Shown here in pieces: positions 1-9,691 of a stretch of DNA of 64,000 nucleotides (its first letter is position 1; each line of letters begins with the position of its first letter). The position numbers and the translations under genes are program-made. The notes below the pieces were generated by a model that was not told where the DNA came from, ran no database searches, and was given only the letters and a program-made list of their open reading frames with translations. The stretch covers positions 3,539,001-3,603,000 of the forward strand of contig CP110972.1 in the NCBI GenBank assembly GCA_028869255.1. The letters run 5' to 3'. Origin of the DNA: Pseudomonas poae. Lineage in GTDB: Bacteria > Pseudomonadota > Gammaproteobacteria > Pseudomonadales > Pseudomonadaceae.

Positions 1-109
1 CTGAAAAAATGGCAGAAAACTTTGGGGCGAAAGCTTATGCCTCACGCCCCGGCGGCACAAATGCAAAGGGGCCAACAGTGTATTACGCGGCTCGTAACAA
101 TTTATTGAT

Positions 110-952
110 CTAGAGCTGTAGACGCCCTTCGATGCACACTGCGACGGCGCCGCCGATCCAGATTTCATCGCCCTGGCGCTCCACGTGAATACGCCCTGCC
201 CGGCCCATGGCCGTGCCCTGGCTGACCACATAGCGCTCGGGCGCGAGGCCCTCGCCGAGCAGCCATTGGGCAACTCCGGCGTTCAAGCTGCCGGTGGCCG
301 GGTCTTCCTGGGCGCCGTCACCGGCGACAAAGGCGCGCACTTCAAACTGCGCGTCAACCTCGTCACGTAGCGAGTCGCAAGGGGCGATCACACCTACGGC
401 CAACCCCAACAGTTGCGAATAGTCCGGCTGCAGGCGCAACACCTGGTCACGGTCGGCCAACATCACCGCAAGCCATCCCGCGCCATTGTCCACCCATTGG
501 CTGCGCACGATTGCTTCCCGTTCCAGGCCCAACCCCAGGCGTACGCGCTCCAGCAGCGGCGCATCGACCAAACCGGCACGTAGCAGCGGCGGCGCAATAA
601 ACGCCAGTTCAGCGCCTTGACGACGAATGCGCACCAGGCCGATTTCACACTCCTGGATAATCTCCTCGCCTTTAGGGACGCCTCCGGCCTTGAGCCAGGC
701 ATGGCAACTGCCTAGCGTGGGGTGCCCGGCGAATGGCAGTTCCTTGAGGGTGGTGAAAATTCTCACCCGGTAGTCCGCCTGCGGATCGCGGGGTCTCAGT
801 AAAAACGTGGTTTCGCTGAGGTTGGTCCAACGGGCGAAATCCGCCATCTGCTCGTCACTGAGCCCATCGGCACCCAGCACCACCGCCAGTGGGTTGCCCT
901 TGAGCGACACACTGCTGAATACATCCAGTTGCTTGAAATCGAAAGTCGGCAT
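110..952 (-). CDS. PhzF-family isomerase/epimerase-like protein
   Basis: 280 aa, the usual length for the PhzF family (DapF-like two-lobed fold). Visible family motifs are NPLAVVL near residue 20, the LSETTF segment carrying the expected catalytic Glu near 46, GHPTLGSCHAWL near 76-87 and DPATGSLNAGVAQWL near 218-232. PhzF enzymes isomerise trans-2,3-dihydro-3-hydroxyanthranilate in phenazine synthesis, but no other phenazine gene is nearby, so this is probably one of the many PhzF paralogues of unknown substrate. A GST gene ends only 3 bases upstream on the same strand, so the two are probably co-transcribed. Family assignment is firm and substrate is unknown. Confidence 0.9.
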   Translation of the reverse strand: MPTFDFKQLDVFSSVSLKGNPLAVVLGADGLSDEQMADFARWTNLSETTFLLRPRDPQADYRVRIFTTLKELPFAGHPTLGSCHAWLKAGGVPKGEEIIQECEIGLVRIRRQGAELAFIAPPLLRAGLVDAPLLERVRLGLGLEREAIVRSQWVDNGAGWLAVMLADRDQVLRLQPDYSQLLGLAVGVIAPCDSLRDEVDAQFEVRAFVAGDGAQEDPATGSLNAGVAQWLLGEGLAPERYVVSQGTAMGRAGRIHVERQGDEIWIGGAVAVCIEGRLQL

Positions 953-955
953 GCT

Positions 956-1654
956 TCAGCTCGGTATGTTGAGACCACGGATCACCGCCGGCCGGGCGAC
1001 AAAGCCATCCAGCGCACGCAGTACATTAGGGAAGTCGGCGATGCCCACCAGGTCGCCCGATTCATAGAAGCCGATCAGGTTGCGAATCCACGGGAAGGTG
1101 GCGATGTCGGCGATGCTGTACTCGTCACCCATGATCCAGGTACGGCCCAGCAGGCGCTTTTCCAGCACGTCGAGCAAGCGCCGGGATTCAGCGGCATAGC
1201 GATCGCGGGGGCGCTTGTCTTCGTAGGCTTTACCGGCGAACTTGTTGAAAAACCCTACCTGCCCGAACATCGGGCCAATACCGGCCATCTGAAACATCAG
1301 CCACTGAATGGTTTCATAACGTGTCGCCGGATCTTCGGAAAGCAACTGACTGGTTTTTTCCGCCAGGTAAATCAGGATCGCGCCGGACTCGAACAACGCC
1401 AGCGGTTGGCCGCTAGGGCCGTTGGGGTCAATGATCGCAGGGATCTTGTTGTTGGGGTTCAGGGACAGGAACTCGGGGGATAACTGGTCCTGCGTCTCGA
1501 AGCTGACCTTGTGCGCCTCATACGGCAGGCCCAGTTCCTCAAGCATGATCGAGACTTTTACCCCGTTGGGCGTCGGCAGCGAGTACAGTTGCAAGCGCTC
1601 CGGATGCTGGGCGGGCCATTTACTGTTAATCGGGAAGGCAGCGATTGGGTTCAT
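956..1654 (-). CDS. Glutathione S-transferase, YghU/YfcG (Nu-class) type
   Basis: 232 aa. An N-terminal thioredoxin-like domain follows an extension of about 20 residues; LYSLPTPNGVKVSIMLEE carries the Thr-Pro-Asn of Nu-class GSTs, and the long LSPEFLSLNPNNKIPAI segment is typical of YghU/YfcG. The all-helical C-terminal domain includes a helix with SIADIATFPW. Nu-class enzymes use glutathione as a disulfide-bond reductase or peroxidase rather than as a classical transferase. It lies immediately upstream of the PhzF-like gene and probably leads a two-gene operon. The start is the first ATG, preceded by GGAG. Confidence 0.9.
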   Translation of the reverse strand: MNPIAAFPINSKWPAQHPERLQLYSLPTPNGVKVSIMLEELGLPYEAHKVSFETQDQLSPEFLSLNPNNKIPAIIDPNGPSGQPLALFESGAILIYLAEKTSQLLSEDPATRYETIQWLMFQMAGIGPMFGQVGFFNKFAGKAYEDKRPRDRYAAESRRLLDVLEKRLLGRTWIMGDEYSIADIATFPWIRNLIGFYESGDLVGIADFPNVLRALDGFVARPAVIRGLNIPS

Positions 1655-1904
1655 CAGGAGATCCTCTGCGCAAAGCTCCCATCATAGTCATCTGACTCGC
1701 GTCCTGCATGGGTCATCAATGCGCAACATCGGCTGGCTATTATGCCGCGTGGGCGAACCAATAGGCCCAGGTGCACTCTTAAGTGCGCCCACAAGGTGAA
1801 TGGAGGCATCTGGCTATACCGACAGGGAACACCGCAGGACGCCGGATGCGTCACTGGGGCCGGGCTTGTCCGCCTTAATCCGATGCACCGAAGACTCGAA
1901 CCTA

Positions 1905-2606
1905 ATGACAATCAAGCCTCTGTGCCTTGCGCTGCGCCTGAAACGCTATTCATACATCCTGTTGCCGCTCTTGCTGGTTGGCGGCGCCATCGGCCTGACC
2001 CTGGAGTCACGCATCAGCAGTGCCGAACCGGTGGACGGCGTGCAAACCCTGGTATTCCTGCGTCACGGTGAAAAACCCGCCGGCGGCTTGGGCCAGCTCA
2101 ATTGCCAGGGCTTGAACCGGGCGATGAACCTGGCCACGGTATTGCCGGAAAAATTCGGCAAGGCCGATTTCGTGTTCGCCGCCAACCCGACGCGCAATGT
2201 CGAGGAAGGCGAGCTGGACAATTCCTACAGCTATATACGCCCGCTAATGACCATCAGCCCCAGCGCGATCAAGCTGGGCCTGCCGGTGAATATCAAGTTT
2301 TCGGCGAATGACACCAGCGCCCTCGCCGACGAGCTGGTCGAGGACAAGTACCACAACGCCATCATCTACACCGCTTGGTCCCACGGCTACTTGCCGGAAT
2401 TGATCAACAAGGTGGCCAGCGAAGCCTCGGGCGAAAAACACACCATCACCGACGACTGGTCTGGCAGCGACTACGACACCTTGTATGTGCTGACGCTGAC
2501 CTGGCACAACGGCAAAGCCTCGCTGCTGAGCCGCAACTACAAGCAGGGCCTGAACAACGGCGAAGAAACCTGCCCGGAACCTACCCAGGTGAGTGCCGAA
2601 TCCTGA
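1905..2606 (+). CDS. Membrane-anchored histidine phosphatase-family protein
   Basis: 233 aa from the ATG at 1905. The frame is open further upstream, but the hydrophobic anchor (about residues 13-30) fits this start. The phosphoglycerate-mutase/SixA-like signature FLRHGEKP lies near residue 54, just after a periplasm-like linker, suggesting the catalytic domain is exported. The rest (AANPTRN, Y..IRPL, TAWSHG) fits a divergent histidine phosphatase in which TAWSHG may carry the second active-site His. Substrate is unknown. It converges on the TerC gene with a shared terminator between them. Confidence 0.72.
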   Translation: MTIKPLCLALRLKRYSYILLPLLLVGGAIGLTLESRISSAEPVDGVQTLVFLRHGEKPAGGLGQLNCQGLNRAMNLATVLPEKFGKADFVFAANPTRNVEEGELDNSYSYIRPLMTISPSAIKLGLPVNIKFSANDTSALADELVEDKYHNAIIYTAWSHGYLPELINKVASEASGEKHTITDDWSGSDYDTLYVLTLTWHNGKASLLSRNYKQGLNNGEETCPEPTQVSAES

Positions 2607-2610
2607 CGAA

Positions 2611-2650
2611 AAAAGGCCGGCTGGGCTCAAGGGAGCGCAGCCGGCCTTTT
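2611..2650. terminator. Bidirectional intrinsic terminator
   Basis: A perfect 13-bp stem, AAAAGGCCGGCTG paired with CAGCCGGCCTTTT, with a 14-nt loop. Runs of A and T on the two sides let it work on both strands. It lies between the convergent phosphatase and terC-like genes. Confidence 0.9.
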
Positions 2651-2661
2651 GGTTTCAGCCG

Positions 2662-3411
2662 TTACTGGCGGGCGGCAAGCAACCGCTTATGGCGGTTGCG
2701 CCGGGCGATGTTCAAGCACTCAATCGCCGCCGAGAAGGCCATGGCTGCGTACACGTAGCCTTTAGGCACATGGGCGCCGAAGCCTTCGGCGATCAGCGTC
2801 ATGCCGATCATGATCAGGAAGCCCAGGGCCAGCATCACGACCGTCGGGTTGTCGTTGATGAACTTGGCCAGCGGTTCGGCCGCTACCAGCATCACGATCA
2901 CCGAGGTCACTACGGCAATGATCATGATCGGCAAGTGCTCGGTCATGCCCACGGCGGTAATGATGCTGTCGATGGAGAACACCAGGTCGAGCAACAGAAT
3001 CTGCCCGATAGCCGCCGCAAAGCCCATGGTCACGGTGTTGCCGACACTGGCTTTCTCTTCCGGCTCCGGATCCATGCTGTGGTGAATCTCGGTGGTTGCC
3101 TTCCATACCAGGAACAGGCCACCGGCGATCAGGATCATGTCCTTCCACGAAAACGCCTGGCCAAACACTTCGAACACCGGCGCAGTCAACTGCACGATAA
3201 ACGCGATGGTGCTCAACAGGCCCAGGCGCAACACCAGCGCCATGCTGATGCCGATGCGCCGTGCCTTGGCTCGATGCTTCTCCGGCAATTTGTTAGTGAG
3301 GATCGAGATGAAGATCAGGTTATCGATGCCCAGCACGATTTCCATGACGATCAAGGTGGCCAGTGCCACCCAGGCGGTGGGGCTGGCGGCCAGTTGTAAA
3401 AGGTAATCCAT
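2662..3411 (-). CDS. TerC-family integral membrane protein
   Basis: 249 aa with about seven hydrophobic segments. The N-terminal helix containing [16 protein letters not shown] is the hallmark of the TerC/YgaP/YoaE group, and [14 protein letters not shown] near residue 140 is the second conserved acidic helix. TerC proteins are implicated in tellurite resistance and metal (Mn2+) efflux or metalation of exported proteins; no other ter gene is present, so a general metal-homeostasis role is more likely. It stands alone between a terminator and a small lipoprotein gene on the same strand. Confidence 0.88.
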   Translation of the reverse strand: MDYLLQLAASPTAWVALATLIVMEIVLGIDNLIFISILTNKLPEKHRAKARRIGISMALVLRLGLLSTIAFIVQLTAPVFEVFGQAFSWKDMILIAGGLFLVWKATTEIHHSMDPEPEEKASVGNTVTMGFAAAIGQILLLDLVFSIDSIITAVGMTEHLPIMIIAVVTSVIVMLVAAEPLAKFINDNPTVVMLALGFLIMIGMTLIAEGFGAHVPKGYVYAAMAFSAAIECLNIARRNRHKRLLAARQ

Positions 3412-3439
3412 AGGTCAGTCCTGATATAGTGCCGGGAAA

Positions 3440-3685
3440 TTAAGCTTCTTTGTTACTGTTGGATTTTTCTTGCTCGTCTTCCTGTTTTTCAGGACTGATC
3501 AAGCCTTGTGTCGCTTCACTCAACGCCTGCTCGGCGGCCTTGTGGGTGTCGTCGATGGCCTGCTTGGCCGACTCGGTGGCTTTGCCCAGTACTTGCTGCG
3601 CGCTTTTTTCGACTTGATCACAACCACTGATCATCACCAATGAAAGCGCAAGTACCGAAGCCGCGCCCAGGGAATTGAGTTTCAT
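3440..3685 (-). CDS. Small predicted lipoprotein
   Basis: 81 aa. A signal peptide (MKLNSLGAASVLALSLVM) ends in the lipobox ISGC near residue 22. The mature part is alanine-, glutamate- and lysine-rich and predicted to be helical (KATESAKQAIDDTHKAAEQ), ending in a highly charged tail. The ribosome-binding site GAGG lies 8 bases before the ATG. No family recognised; it could form a short coiled coil like other small murein-associated lipoproteins. It is 28 bases upstream of the terC-like gene and may be co-transcribed with it. Confidence 0.7.
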   Translation of the reverse strand: MKLNSLGAASVLALSLVMISGCDQVEKSAQQVLGKATESAKQAIDDTHKAAEQALSEATQGLISPEKQEDEQEKSNSNKEA

Positions 3686-3787
3686 GATGTATTCCTCGTT
3701 AGAACCTTTGGGTCCAAATAGTGGCCCCTCGATAGCGAGGCATTCTATGCAGCCAAACAGTTCAGTAAAATTCGTATTTTTCTCACG

Positions 3788-3812
3788 TATACTTCGATTT
3801 TTACGAAGTATA
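3788..3812. promoter_or_regulatory. Perfect inverted repeat ahead of the nhaR-like gene
   Basis: TATACTTCG, a 7-nt spacer, then CGAAGTATA. The two perfect 9-bp half-sites end 7 bases before the ATG at 3820. The layout and the AT-rich centre resemble a LysR-type operator, which would suit autoregulation by the downstream gene; it could equally form a hairpin over the ribosome-binding site. No experimental basis. Confidence 0.5.
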
Positions 3813-3819
3813 GGCTGCC

Positions 3820-4722
3820 ATGCTCAATTACCGACAACTGCACTACTTCTGGGTGGTAGCCAAGACTGGCAGCATCGTGCGCGCCTGTGAGCAACTGAAC
3901 CTCACCCCCCAGACCATCAGCGGGCAGATCAGCCTGCTGGAACAAACCTATGGCATCACATTGTTTCAGCGCGTCGGTCGCCAGTTGGAACTGACTGAAG
4001 CCGGGCGCCAGGCCCTGCCCTATGCCGAGCAGATGTTCCAGACCGGCAATGAATTGGAGGCGATGTTGCGCGCGCAGCCCGATGAACAGCAGATCCTGTT
4101 TAGGGTCGGGGTGGCGGATGTGGTGCCCAAGTCCATCGTGTACCGGCTGATCGCGCCGACCATGGAGCTGAGCGAGCCGATCCGCATCACCTGCCGTGAA
4201 GACAAACTCGAGCGTTTATTGGCTGACCTGGCAATTCAGCGCCTGGACCTGGTGATCTCCGACAGCCCCATGCCGACGCACTTGGACATCAAAGGCTACA
4301 GCCAGCGACTGGGGGAATGTGGCATCAGTTTTTTCGCCACCCAGGCATTGGCTGACCGGTACGGCGGCGATTTCCCACAGTGCCTGCACGGCGCGCCGTT
4401 GTTGATTCCGGGCGCCGAAACCGTGGTGCGCAGCCGCTTGCAGCGCTGGTTTGCCGAGCAGCAGATCCAGCCCAAAATTATCGGTGAGTTCGACGATAGC
4501 GCCTTGATGCAGGCATTCGGGCAATCCGGTAGCGGGATTTTCATCGCCCCCAGCGTGATCGCCGATGAGGTGGTGCGCCAGTACGGTGTGGCGCTGATCG
4601 GCCAGACCGATGCGGTTACCGAGTCGTTCTACGCCATTTCTGTGGAGCGCAAGGTCAAGCACCCCGGCATCGTGGCGATTACCGAAGGTGCCCGACGGGA
4701 ATTATTTACTGCGCTGCCCTGA
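3820..4722 (+). CDS. nhaR: LysR-family transcriptional activator NhaR
   Basis: 300 aa. An N-terminal winged helix-turn-helix (MLNYRQLHYFWVVAKTGSI, then LNLTPQTISGQISLLEQ) is followed by the LysR substrate-binding domain. The opening and the LRVGVAD-like stretch (FRVGVADVVPKSIVYRL) are characteristic of NhaR, which activates Na+/H+ antiporter genes in response to Na+ in enteric bacteria. No nhaA lies next to it, so its target here is probably elsewhere. The start follows a perfect inverted repeat. A REP-type repeat separates its 3' end from the convergent MFS gene. Confidence 0.85.
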   Translation: MLNYRQLHYFWVVAKTGSIVRACEQLNLTPQTISGQISLLEQTYGITLFQRVGRQLELTEAGRQALPYAEQMFQTGNELEAMLRAQPDEQQILFRVGVADVVPKSIVYRLIAPTMELSEPIRITCREDKLERLLADLAIQRLDLVISDSPMPTHLDIKGYSQRLGECGISFFATQALADRYGGDFPQCLHGAPLLIPGAETVVRSRLQRWFAEQQIQPKIIGEFDDSALMQAFGQSGSGIFIAPSVIADEVVRQYGVALIGQTDAVTESFYAISVERKVKHPGIVAITEGARRELFTALP

Positions 4723-4729
4723 TGGCAAC

Positions 4730-4812
4730 GTGGGCTTGCTCGCGAACGTAGTGGATCAATCAATGTATCTGGTGAATGACACTGCGCATTCACGAGCAAG
4801 CCCGTTCCCACA
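4730..4812. repeat. Paired inverted REP element (REPIN-like)
   Basis: GTGGGCTTGCTCGCGAA at the left is matched by the inverted CGAGCAAGCCCGTTCCCAC at the right, with about 45 bases between. This is the common Pseudomonas fluorescens REP doublet, placed between two convergent genes, where it can act as a transcription attenuator or mRNA stabiliser. Confidence 0.8.
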
Positions 4813-4816
4813 GGAA

Positions 4817-5972
4817 TCAGGCGCAGGTAGGTGCCGGTTTGGCCGTCATCAACCATAACGCCAGCAGGATCGACACCAGGATAAACCCGGATGCGGCAAA
4901 GCCCAGGCTGCCAAGGCCCAGGGTGTCGATCACATGCCCACCGACCAACGCGCCCAGGCCGATCCCCAGGTTGGCCCCGGCGATATTCAGCGACGCCGCG
5001 AACGCCGGTGCATGGGGGGCGGCCTTCATCAAACGCACATGGCTGACCAGGAACATCGCCGCCTGGGTCACACCCCACACGGCCATCGCCGCCGCCAGGC
5101 CGATGGTGGAGTGAATCGCCGGCACCAGCGCGACCATGCCCGCGATCATAAAGCCGCAGAACACCATGGAAGCGATCAGCGGGTGGCGATCCACCGCACG
5201 CCCGCCCAGGGAGTTGCCGATCAACCCGACCGCGCCGAAGCCCATCAAGCACCAGCCCACCAGAGTGCCATCGAAGCCGGCCAGACGCTCAAGGATGTCC
5301 GCCAGGTAGGTGTACGCGGTGAACATGCCGCTGAACACCAGGATCGACAGCAGGATATGCCCCTGCATCAGCGGGTTGCGCAGGATCTTGAACTGCGAGC
5401 GCAACGTGACCTTGGTCGTTTTTCGGCCGGGTAACCGGCAGGTAGATAAACAGCAGCAGGGCTTTGGCCAGCGCGACCACGGCAAGAATGGCAAACGCAC
5501 TGCGCCAGCCGAACATATCGGAAATCAGTGTGCCCACCGGAATGCCGAACACCGTGGCACACACAATGCCGAAGCCGATTTTTTCGATGGCGCGCCCGGC
5601 GTACTCGGGGCCGACGATGTCCACTGCAGTTTCACTGGCCAGGGCCCAGAACACCGGCAAGCCCAGGGCCGGGATCAGCCGCGCCACCGCCATCACCCAG
5701 ATATTCGGCGCCAGGGCAGCCACGGTATTGGCGATGCCGAACATGATCAGGATGCTGATAAACAGCCGCTTGCGTGGGAAACGGGCGCAGTACGCCGTAA
5801 GAAACGGACCAAAGGCCGCCACAGTGAACGCAAACAGCGTCACCAACAGCCCTGCCTGGGACACGCTGACATTCAGGTCCCGGGCAATCGACGGCAGCAG
5901 GCCGACGATAATGAATTCTGTGGTCAGCACGGTAAAGCCGGCGGCCGACAGCAGCAGGATGGGAAACAGCAT
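4817..5972 (-). pseudogene. MFS efflux transporter (YdhP/AraJ type), one-base frameshift
   Basis: Two overlapping frames together make one 12-helix major facilitator of about 384 aa. The first part starts at 5972 (MLFPILLLSAAGFTVLTTEF) and runs through the family loop motif ARFPRKRLF; the second carries the remaining helices to the stop at 4817. The join lies at a run of five T (five A on the coding strand) at 5419-5423, where removing one base restores R-P-K-T-T-K-V-T-L. These transporters export sugars, drugs or metabolites by proton antiport. Probably intact in the living strain if the indel is a sequencing error. Divergent from sstT. Confidence 0.8.
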
Positions 5973-6211
5973 GAAAACTCCAGAAACGACGACATCAACG
6001 ACAGCCCTGAGGGCCCGCTGACGGAGAGGAAAGATGAGAGGGCAGAATCTTAACAGAGTATGTCTGGATTTGGCCAAGGCCAGCGTGCCTGGGTGACCCA
6101 ATGCCGCAGCTCCAGGGACTTATCTCACAGCGTGCTAGACTTCGCGATCCGCGTCCTACAGCCCTTTCTGCGTGTACCGCTGTGCCTTCAAATAATCAGA
6201 GACAAGTGTTT

Positions 6212-7432
6212 ATGACTGCTGCCCCTTCCCTCCTTCATCGACTAGCGCGCATCAGCCTGGTTACACAAATCATCATCGGCCTGGCCGCAGGCATTCTGCT
6301 GGCCTTGCTGTTGCCTGAGGCGGCCAAGGCCACCGGGTTTATCGGCAAGGTATTTGTCGCTGCGCTCAAGGCCGTGGCGCCGATCCTGGTGTTTGTGCTG
6401 GTGATGGCGTCGATCGCCAACCATAAACACGGACAGGAAACCCATATCAAACCGATCCTGTTCCTCTACCTGCTGGGCACCTTTGCCGCCGCCGTGGTCG
6501 CGGTCGTTGCCAGCCTGTGGTTTCCCTCCTCGCTGGTGCTGGCGACCCACGATGCAACCGTCAGCGCACCGGGTGGCATTGGTGAAGTGCTGCAAAGCCT
6601 GTTGCTGAGCGTGGTGGATAACCCGGTGAGTGCGCTGATGAATGCCAACTTCATTGGCATTCTGGCGTGGGCCATCGGCATGGGCGTTGCCATTCGCCAT
6701 GCCGGCGAGACCACTCGTACGGTGCTGGATGACCTGTCCAACGGCGTCACGCTGATTGTGCGCGTGGTGATTCGTTTTGCGCCGCTGGGTATTTTCGGGC
6801 TGGTGGCCTCAACCCTGGCCACCTCCGGTTTCGGCGCCCTGCTCGGTTACGCGCACCTGCTGCTGGTGCTGATTGGCTGCATGCTGTTCGTGGCGCTGGT
6901 GGTCAACCCGGCCATCGTGTTCTGGAAGCTGCGCCGCAACCCGTACCCACTGGTATTGATGTGCCTGCGCGAAAGCGGTATCACCGCGTTCTTCACCCGC
7001 AGTTCGGCGGCGAATATCCCGGTGAACCTGGCATTGAGCAAACGCCTGGGCCTGCATGAAGACACTTACTCGGTGTCGATCCCGCTGGGCGCCACCATCA
7101 ATATGGCCGGTGCCGCGATCACCATTACCGTGCTGACGCTGGCGGCGGTGCACACCCTCGGGATTGCCGTAGACCTACCGACCGCGGTGCTGCTCAGCGT
7201 GGTCGCGGCCATCTGTGCATGTGGCGCTTCGGGGGTGGCTGGTGGCTCGTTGCTGCTGATCCCGCTGGCGTGCAGCCTGTTTGGCATTCCCAGCGAAATC
7301 GCGATGCAGGTGGTGGCAGTCGGTTTCATCATCGGCGTGCTGCAGGATTCGGCAGAAACCGCGCTCAATTCGTCCACCGATGTGTTGTTTACGGCTGCGG
7401 CTTGCCTGGGCCAGGAAGAGCAGACGGCTTAA
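6212..7432 (+). CDS. sstT: Na+/serine-threonine symporter SstT
   Basis: 406 aa, close to E. coli SstT (414 aa). It belongs to the dicarboxylate/amino acid:cation symporter family: eight helices plus re-entrant hairpins, with the serine-rich [13 protein letters not shown] motif near residue 260 and [13 protein letters not shown] near 290 forming the substrate and Na+ site. It takes up serine and threonine with sodium. The ATG at 6212 was chosen because family members begin just before the first helix; the frame is open upstream. A strong terminator follows directly. Confidence 0.92.
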   Translation: MTAAPSLLHRLARISLVTQIIIGLAAGILLALLLPEAAKATGFIGKVFVAALKAVAPILVFVLVMASIANHKHGQETHIKPILFLYLLGTFAAAVVAVVASLWFPSSLVLATHDATVSAPGGIGEVLQSLLLSVVDNPVSALMNANFIGILAWAIGMGVAIRHAGETTRTVLDDLSNGVTLIVRVVIRFAPLGIFGLVASTLATSGFGALLGYAHLLLVLIGCMLFVALVVNPAIVFWKLRRNPYPLVLMCLRESGITAFFTRSSAANIPVNLALSKRLGLHEDTYSVSIPLGATINMAGAAITITVLTLAAVHTLGIAVDLPTAVLLSVVAAICACGASGVAGGSLLLIPLACSLFGIPSEIAMQVVAVGFIIGVLQDSAETALNSSTDVLFTAAACLGQEEQTA

Positions 7433-7443
7433 TCGGCAGGCGT

Positions 7444-7490
7444 AAAAAAGCCCGGGGGCGTTTTTTCAATCAACGCCCCCGGGCTTTTTT
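7444..7490. terminator. Strong bidirectional intrinsic terminator
   Basis: A 17-bp perfect stem (AAAAAAGCCCGGGGGCG with its complement) closing a loop that includes a T run, ending in six T. It serves sstT and the convergent DUF1993 gene. Confidence 0.93.
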
Positions 7491-7502
7491 GTGTCTGGAT
7501 GC

Positions 7503-8012
7503 TTAGAACGCGCCCATGTAATCGCGCTTGCCCACTTCCACACCGTTGTGACGCAGCAAAGCGTAAGCGGTGGTGACGTGGAAGAAGAACTGCGGCAGGC
7601 CGTAAGTCAGCAGGTAGGACTGGCCGCTGAAGCGCTTCTCTTTAGGCGTGCCAGGGCGGGTGATGATCTCGATGCCTTCCTTGCCGTCGACTTGCTCAGG
7701 CTTGATGGTGTCGACAAAGGCCAGGACCTTGGCGATCAGCGCTTGCAGGTCGGCGAAAGTCACTTCGGTGTCTTCGTATTTCGGCACTTCGATCTCGGCC
7801 AGGCGCGCGGAAACACCTTTGGCGAAGTCGACAGCGATCTGTACCTGGCGCACCAATTGGAACATGTCCGGGAACAGACGCGCTTGCAGCAACGCGTTCG
7901 GGTCGATGTTCTTGGCGGTGGCGTGGGCTTCGGCTTTGTTCAGCACATCGCTCAAGGCGTTGAGCATTTGCTTGAATACAGGGATGGAGGCGGCGTACAG
8001 GGAAATAGTCAT
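7503..8012 (-). CDS. DUF1993-family protein
   Basis: 169 aa from the ATG at 8012 (MTISLYAASIPVFKQMLNAL), the usual length and N-terminus of the family; an upstream in-frame ATG at 8063 would add an unsupported extension. Helical throughout, with the family segments NALLQARLFPDMFQLVRQVQ and FHVTTAYALLRHNGVEVGKRDY near the end. DUF1993 proteins resemble the DinB four-helix fold; no biochemical role is established. Stands alone between a terminator and yceH. Confidence 0.87.
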   Translation of the reverse strand: MTISLYAASIPVFKQMLNALSDVLNKAEAHATAKNIDPNALLQARLFPDMFQLVRQVQIAVDFAKGVSARLAEIEVPKYEDTEVTFADLQALIAKVLAFVDTIKPEQVDGKEGIEIITRPGTPKEKRFSGQSYLLTYGLPQFFFHVTTAYALLRHNGVEVGKRDYMGAF

Positions 8013-8128
8013 GGCAGTCTCATGGGTAATGGCACGGTTTGAACCAGCGGCGATTATAGACATGCCAGCCGCTTGTCTTTTATTTTTTCGGGCTTACGCT
8101 AAGGGCCTCACTGCATAGGGAAAGCGCG

Positions 8129-8782
8129 ATGACCGCCGAGCACGCCACCGACACCCCAGAGCCGCGCCTGAACAGCACGGAAATCCGCATCCTGGGCTGC
8201 CTTATCGAAAAACAGGCGACCAACCCGGAAACCTACCCCCTGACCCTCAATGCCCTGGTACTGGCCTGCAATCAGAAGACCAGCCGCGAACCGGTGATGA
8301 ACCTCAGCCAGGGCCAGGTCGGCCAAAGCCTGCGGGCGCTGGAAGGCCAAGGGTTTACACGCCTGGTGATGGGCAGCCGCGCCGACCGCTGGGAGCATCG
8401 CGTGGACAAGGCATTGGAGCTGGTGCCGGCCCAGGTGATTCTGACCGGATTGCTGTTTCTGCGCGGGCCGCAGACGGTCAACGAACTGTTGACCCGCAGC
8501 GGGCGCATGCATGATTTTGAAGACGCCGAGCAGGTGGTGCACCAGCTGGAGCGCCTGATTGCGCGAGGGCTGGCACTGCTGGTGCCGCGCCAGTCGGGGC
8601 AACGGGAAGACCGTTATACCCACGCGCTGGGGGACCCGGCGGAGATTGAAGCGATTATTGCGGCGCGGGGCAATCCGGTGGAGCGTGGTGCAGCCAGCGG
8701 TGTTTCGGCAGAGCGCATTGAAGAACTGGAAGCACGAATTGCGGCGTTAGAGGAGCGCTTGGCCCAGTTAGAACAGGCTTAA
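8129..8782 (+). CDS. yceH: YceH-family protein (DUF480)
   Basis: 217 aa. The N-terminal signature [26 protein letters not shown] is diagnostic of DUF480, which consists of two winged-helix domains (about residues 15-90 and 100-175). The C-terminal 30 residues ([20 protein letters not shown]) form a leucine-zipper-like coiled coil, suggesting dimerisation. Function unknown; a DNA-binding regulator is plausible from the fold. Confidence 0.92.
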   Translation: MTAEHATDTPEPRLNSTEIRILGCLIEKQATNPETYPLTLNALVLACNQKTSREPVMNLSQGQVGQSLRALEGQGFTRLVMGSRADRWEHRVDKALELVPAQVILTGLLFLRGPQTVNELLTRSGRMHDFEDAEQVVHQLERLIARGLALLVPRQSGQREDRYTHALGDPAEIEAIIAARGNPVERGAASGVSAERIEELEARIAALEERLAQLEQA

Positions 8783-8797
8783 ACACGATCAACCGGT

Positions 8798-8826
8798 GAG
8801 CGCGCGCTTGCCCGCGATAGCGGTGT
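8798..8826. repeat. Single degenerate REP element in a 298-bp spacer
   Basis: GAGCGCGCGCTTGCCCGCGATAGCGGTG-like text matches the half-REP common in this genus. The remaining bases up to 9080 are AT-richer and show no open frame I would support; they presumably hold the promoter of the lipoprotein gene at 9081. Confidence 0.55.
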
Positions 8827-9080
8827 TTCAGTTACCGTTCAGGGGTCATGCGCAGCGTGGCCCCACACTAACTGCCGCTTAAATTTGTGGTGTTTCTGAC
8901 GAGCTTTTACTCGTCATCCCGGTGTTTTTTTACTATTATCGATTATCTGCGCACTCAAGGAAGAGAGGCTGAGCGCCTTGAGGCTGGTAGAAAATTTACA
9001 CTCAATCAGTGAATGAGTTTTTGCCTTTAAGCCAGAACGTAACGACTCAGCCGTCCATAATTATCTCTTTGGTGAAACCG

Positions 9081-9593
9081 ATGTATAAAATTTGTGGCAT
9101 TGCTGTATTGGTAGGACTTGCCCTCTCGGGATGCGCTACGAAAACTCCAGAAAAACCCAAAGTGACTCCACCTCCTGCCGTCGCCCAGCAAGCAACACCT
9201 GAGGCCGCAGCTCCCACACCAGCAGAGCCGACTGCGCCCTATACTGTGCGATATGAGGCAGCATCTGCGCACGCCAGTGCCGAGGCCACACACCCTGTTT
9301 CGCAGGAGGCCGCTCAGCCAGAGTCAGAAACAAACGTAAACGAAAATCGCGCTGAGCAGTGCCGTAAAGAGCTCGATGTATTAAAGATCTACAACAAAGC
9401 CTCCTACACTAAATACGAGGCGGAATACCAGGCTATTGCCAGCAAGACTGGTAAATACATGCAAATTAAAGATTCCATTAGTTCTGATATCAACTATATG
9501 GTTCTGCCGGCCTACCAATTTCAAATTCGTGAGTTCTGCTTCCGAGTTAAAACCCGTCTGTCGGAGCTTGTGCTTCGCCAAGCCAGGCAATGA
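9081..9593 (+). CDS. Predicted lipoprotein with a proline/alanine-rich linker
   Basis: 170 aa from the ATG at 9081. Signal peptide MYKICGIAVLVGLALSGC ends in the lipobox LSGC at residue 18. It is followed by about 80 residues of low-complexity Pro/Ala/Glu linker, then a compact C-terminal domain (about 90-170) with two cysteines (EQCRKELDVL and REFCFRVKTRL) that could pair in the periplasm. No family recognised. Base composition is less GC-rich than neighbours. Confidence 0.75.
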   Translation: MYKICGIAVLVGLALSGCATKTPEKPKVTPPPAVAQQATPEAAAPTPAEPTAPYTVRYEAASAHASAEATHPVSQEAAQPESETNVNENRAEQCRKELDVLKIYNKASYTKYEAEYQAIASKTGKYMQIKDSISSDINYMVLPAYQFQIREFCFRVKTRLSELVLRQARQ

Positions 9594-9691
9594 TTTCACT
9601 CTAGGCGAATCGAACCGTTACGCCCCGATGAAGCAGATTCCCTTCGCCGATGCCGAATATACCGGCAAACGCAAGCAGCCACCCGCTAGCG

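Noticed and set aside
110..952. Part of a phenazine operon.
   Set aside because: Only a PhzF-like gene is present; a GST is its partner and no other phz gene is nearby.
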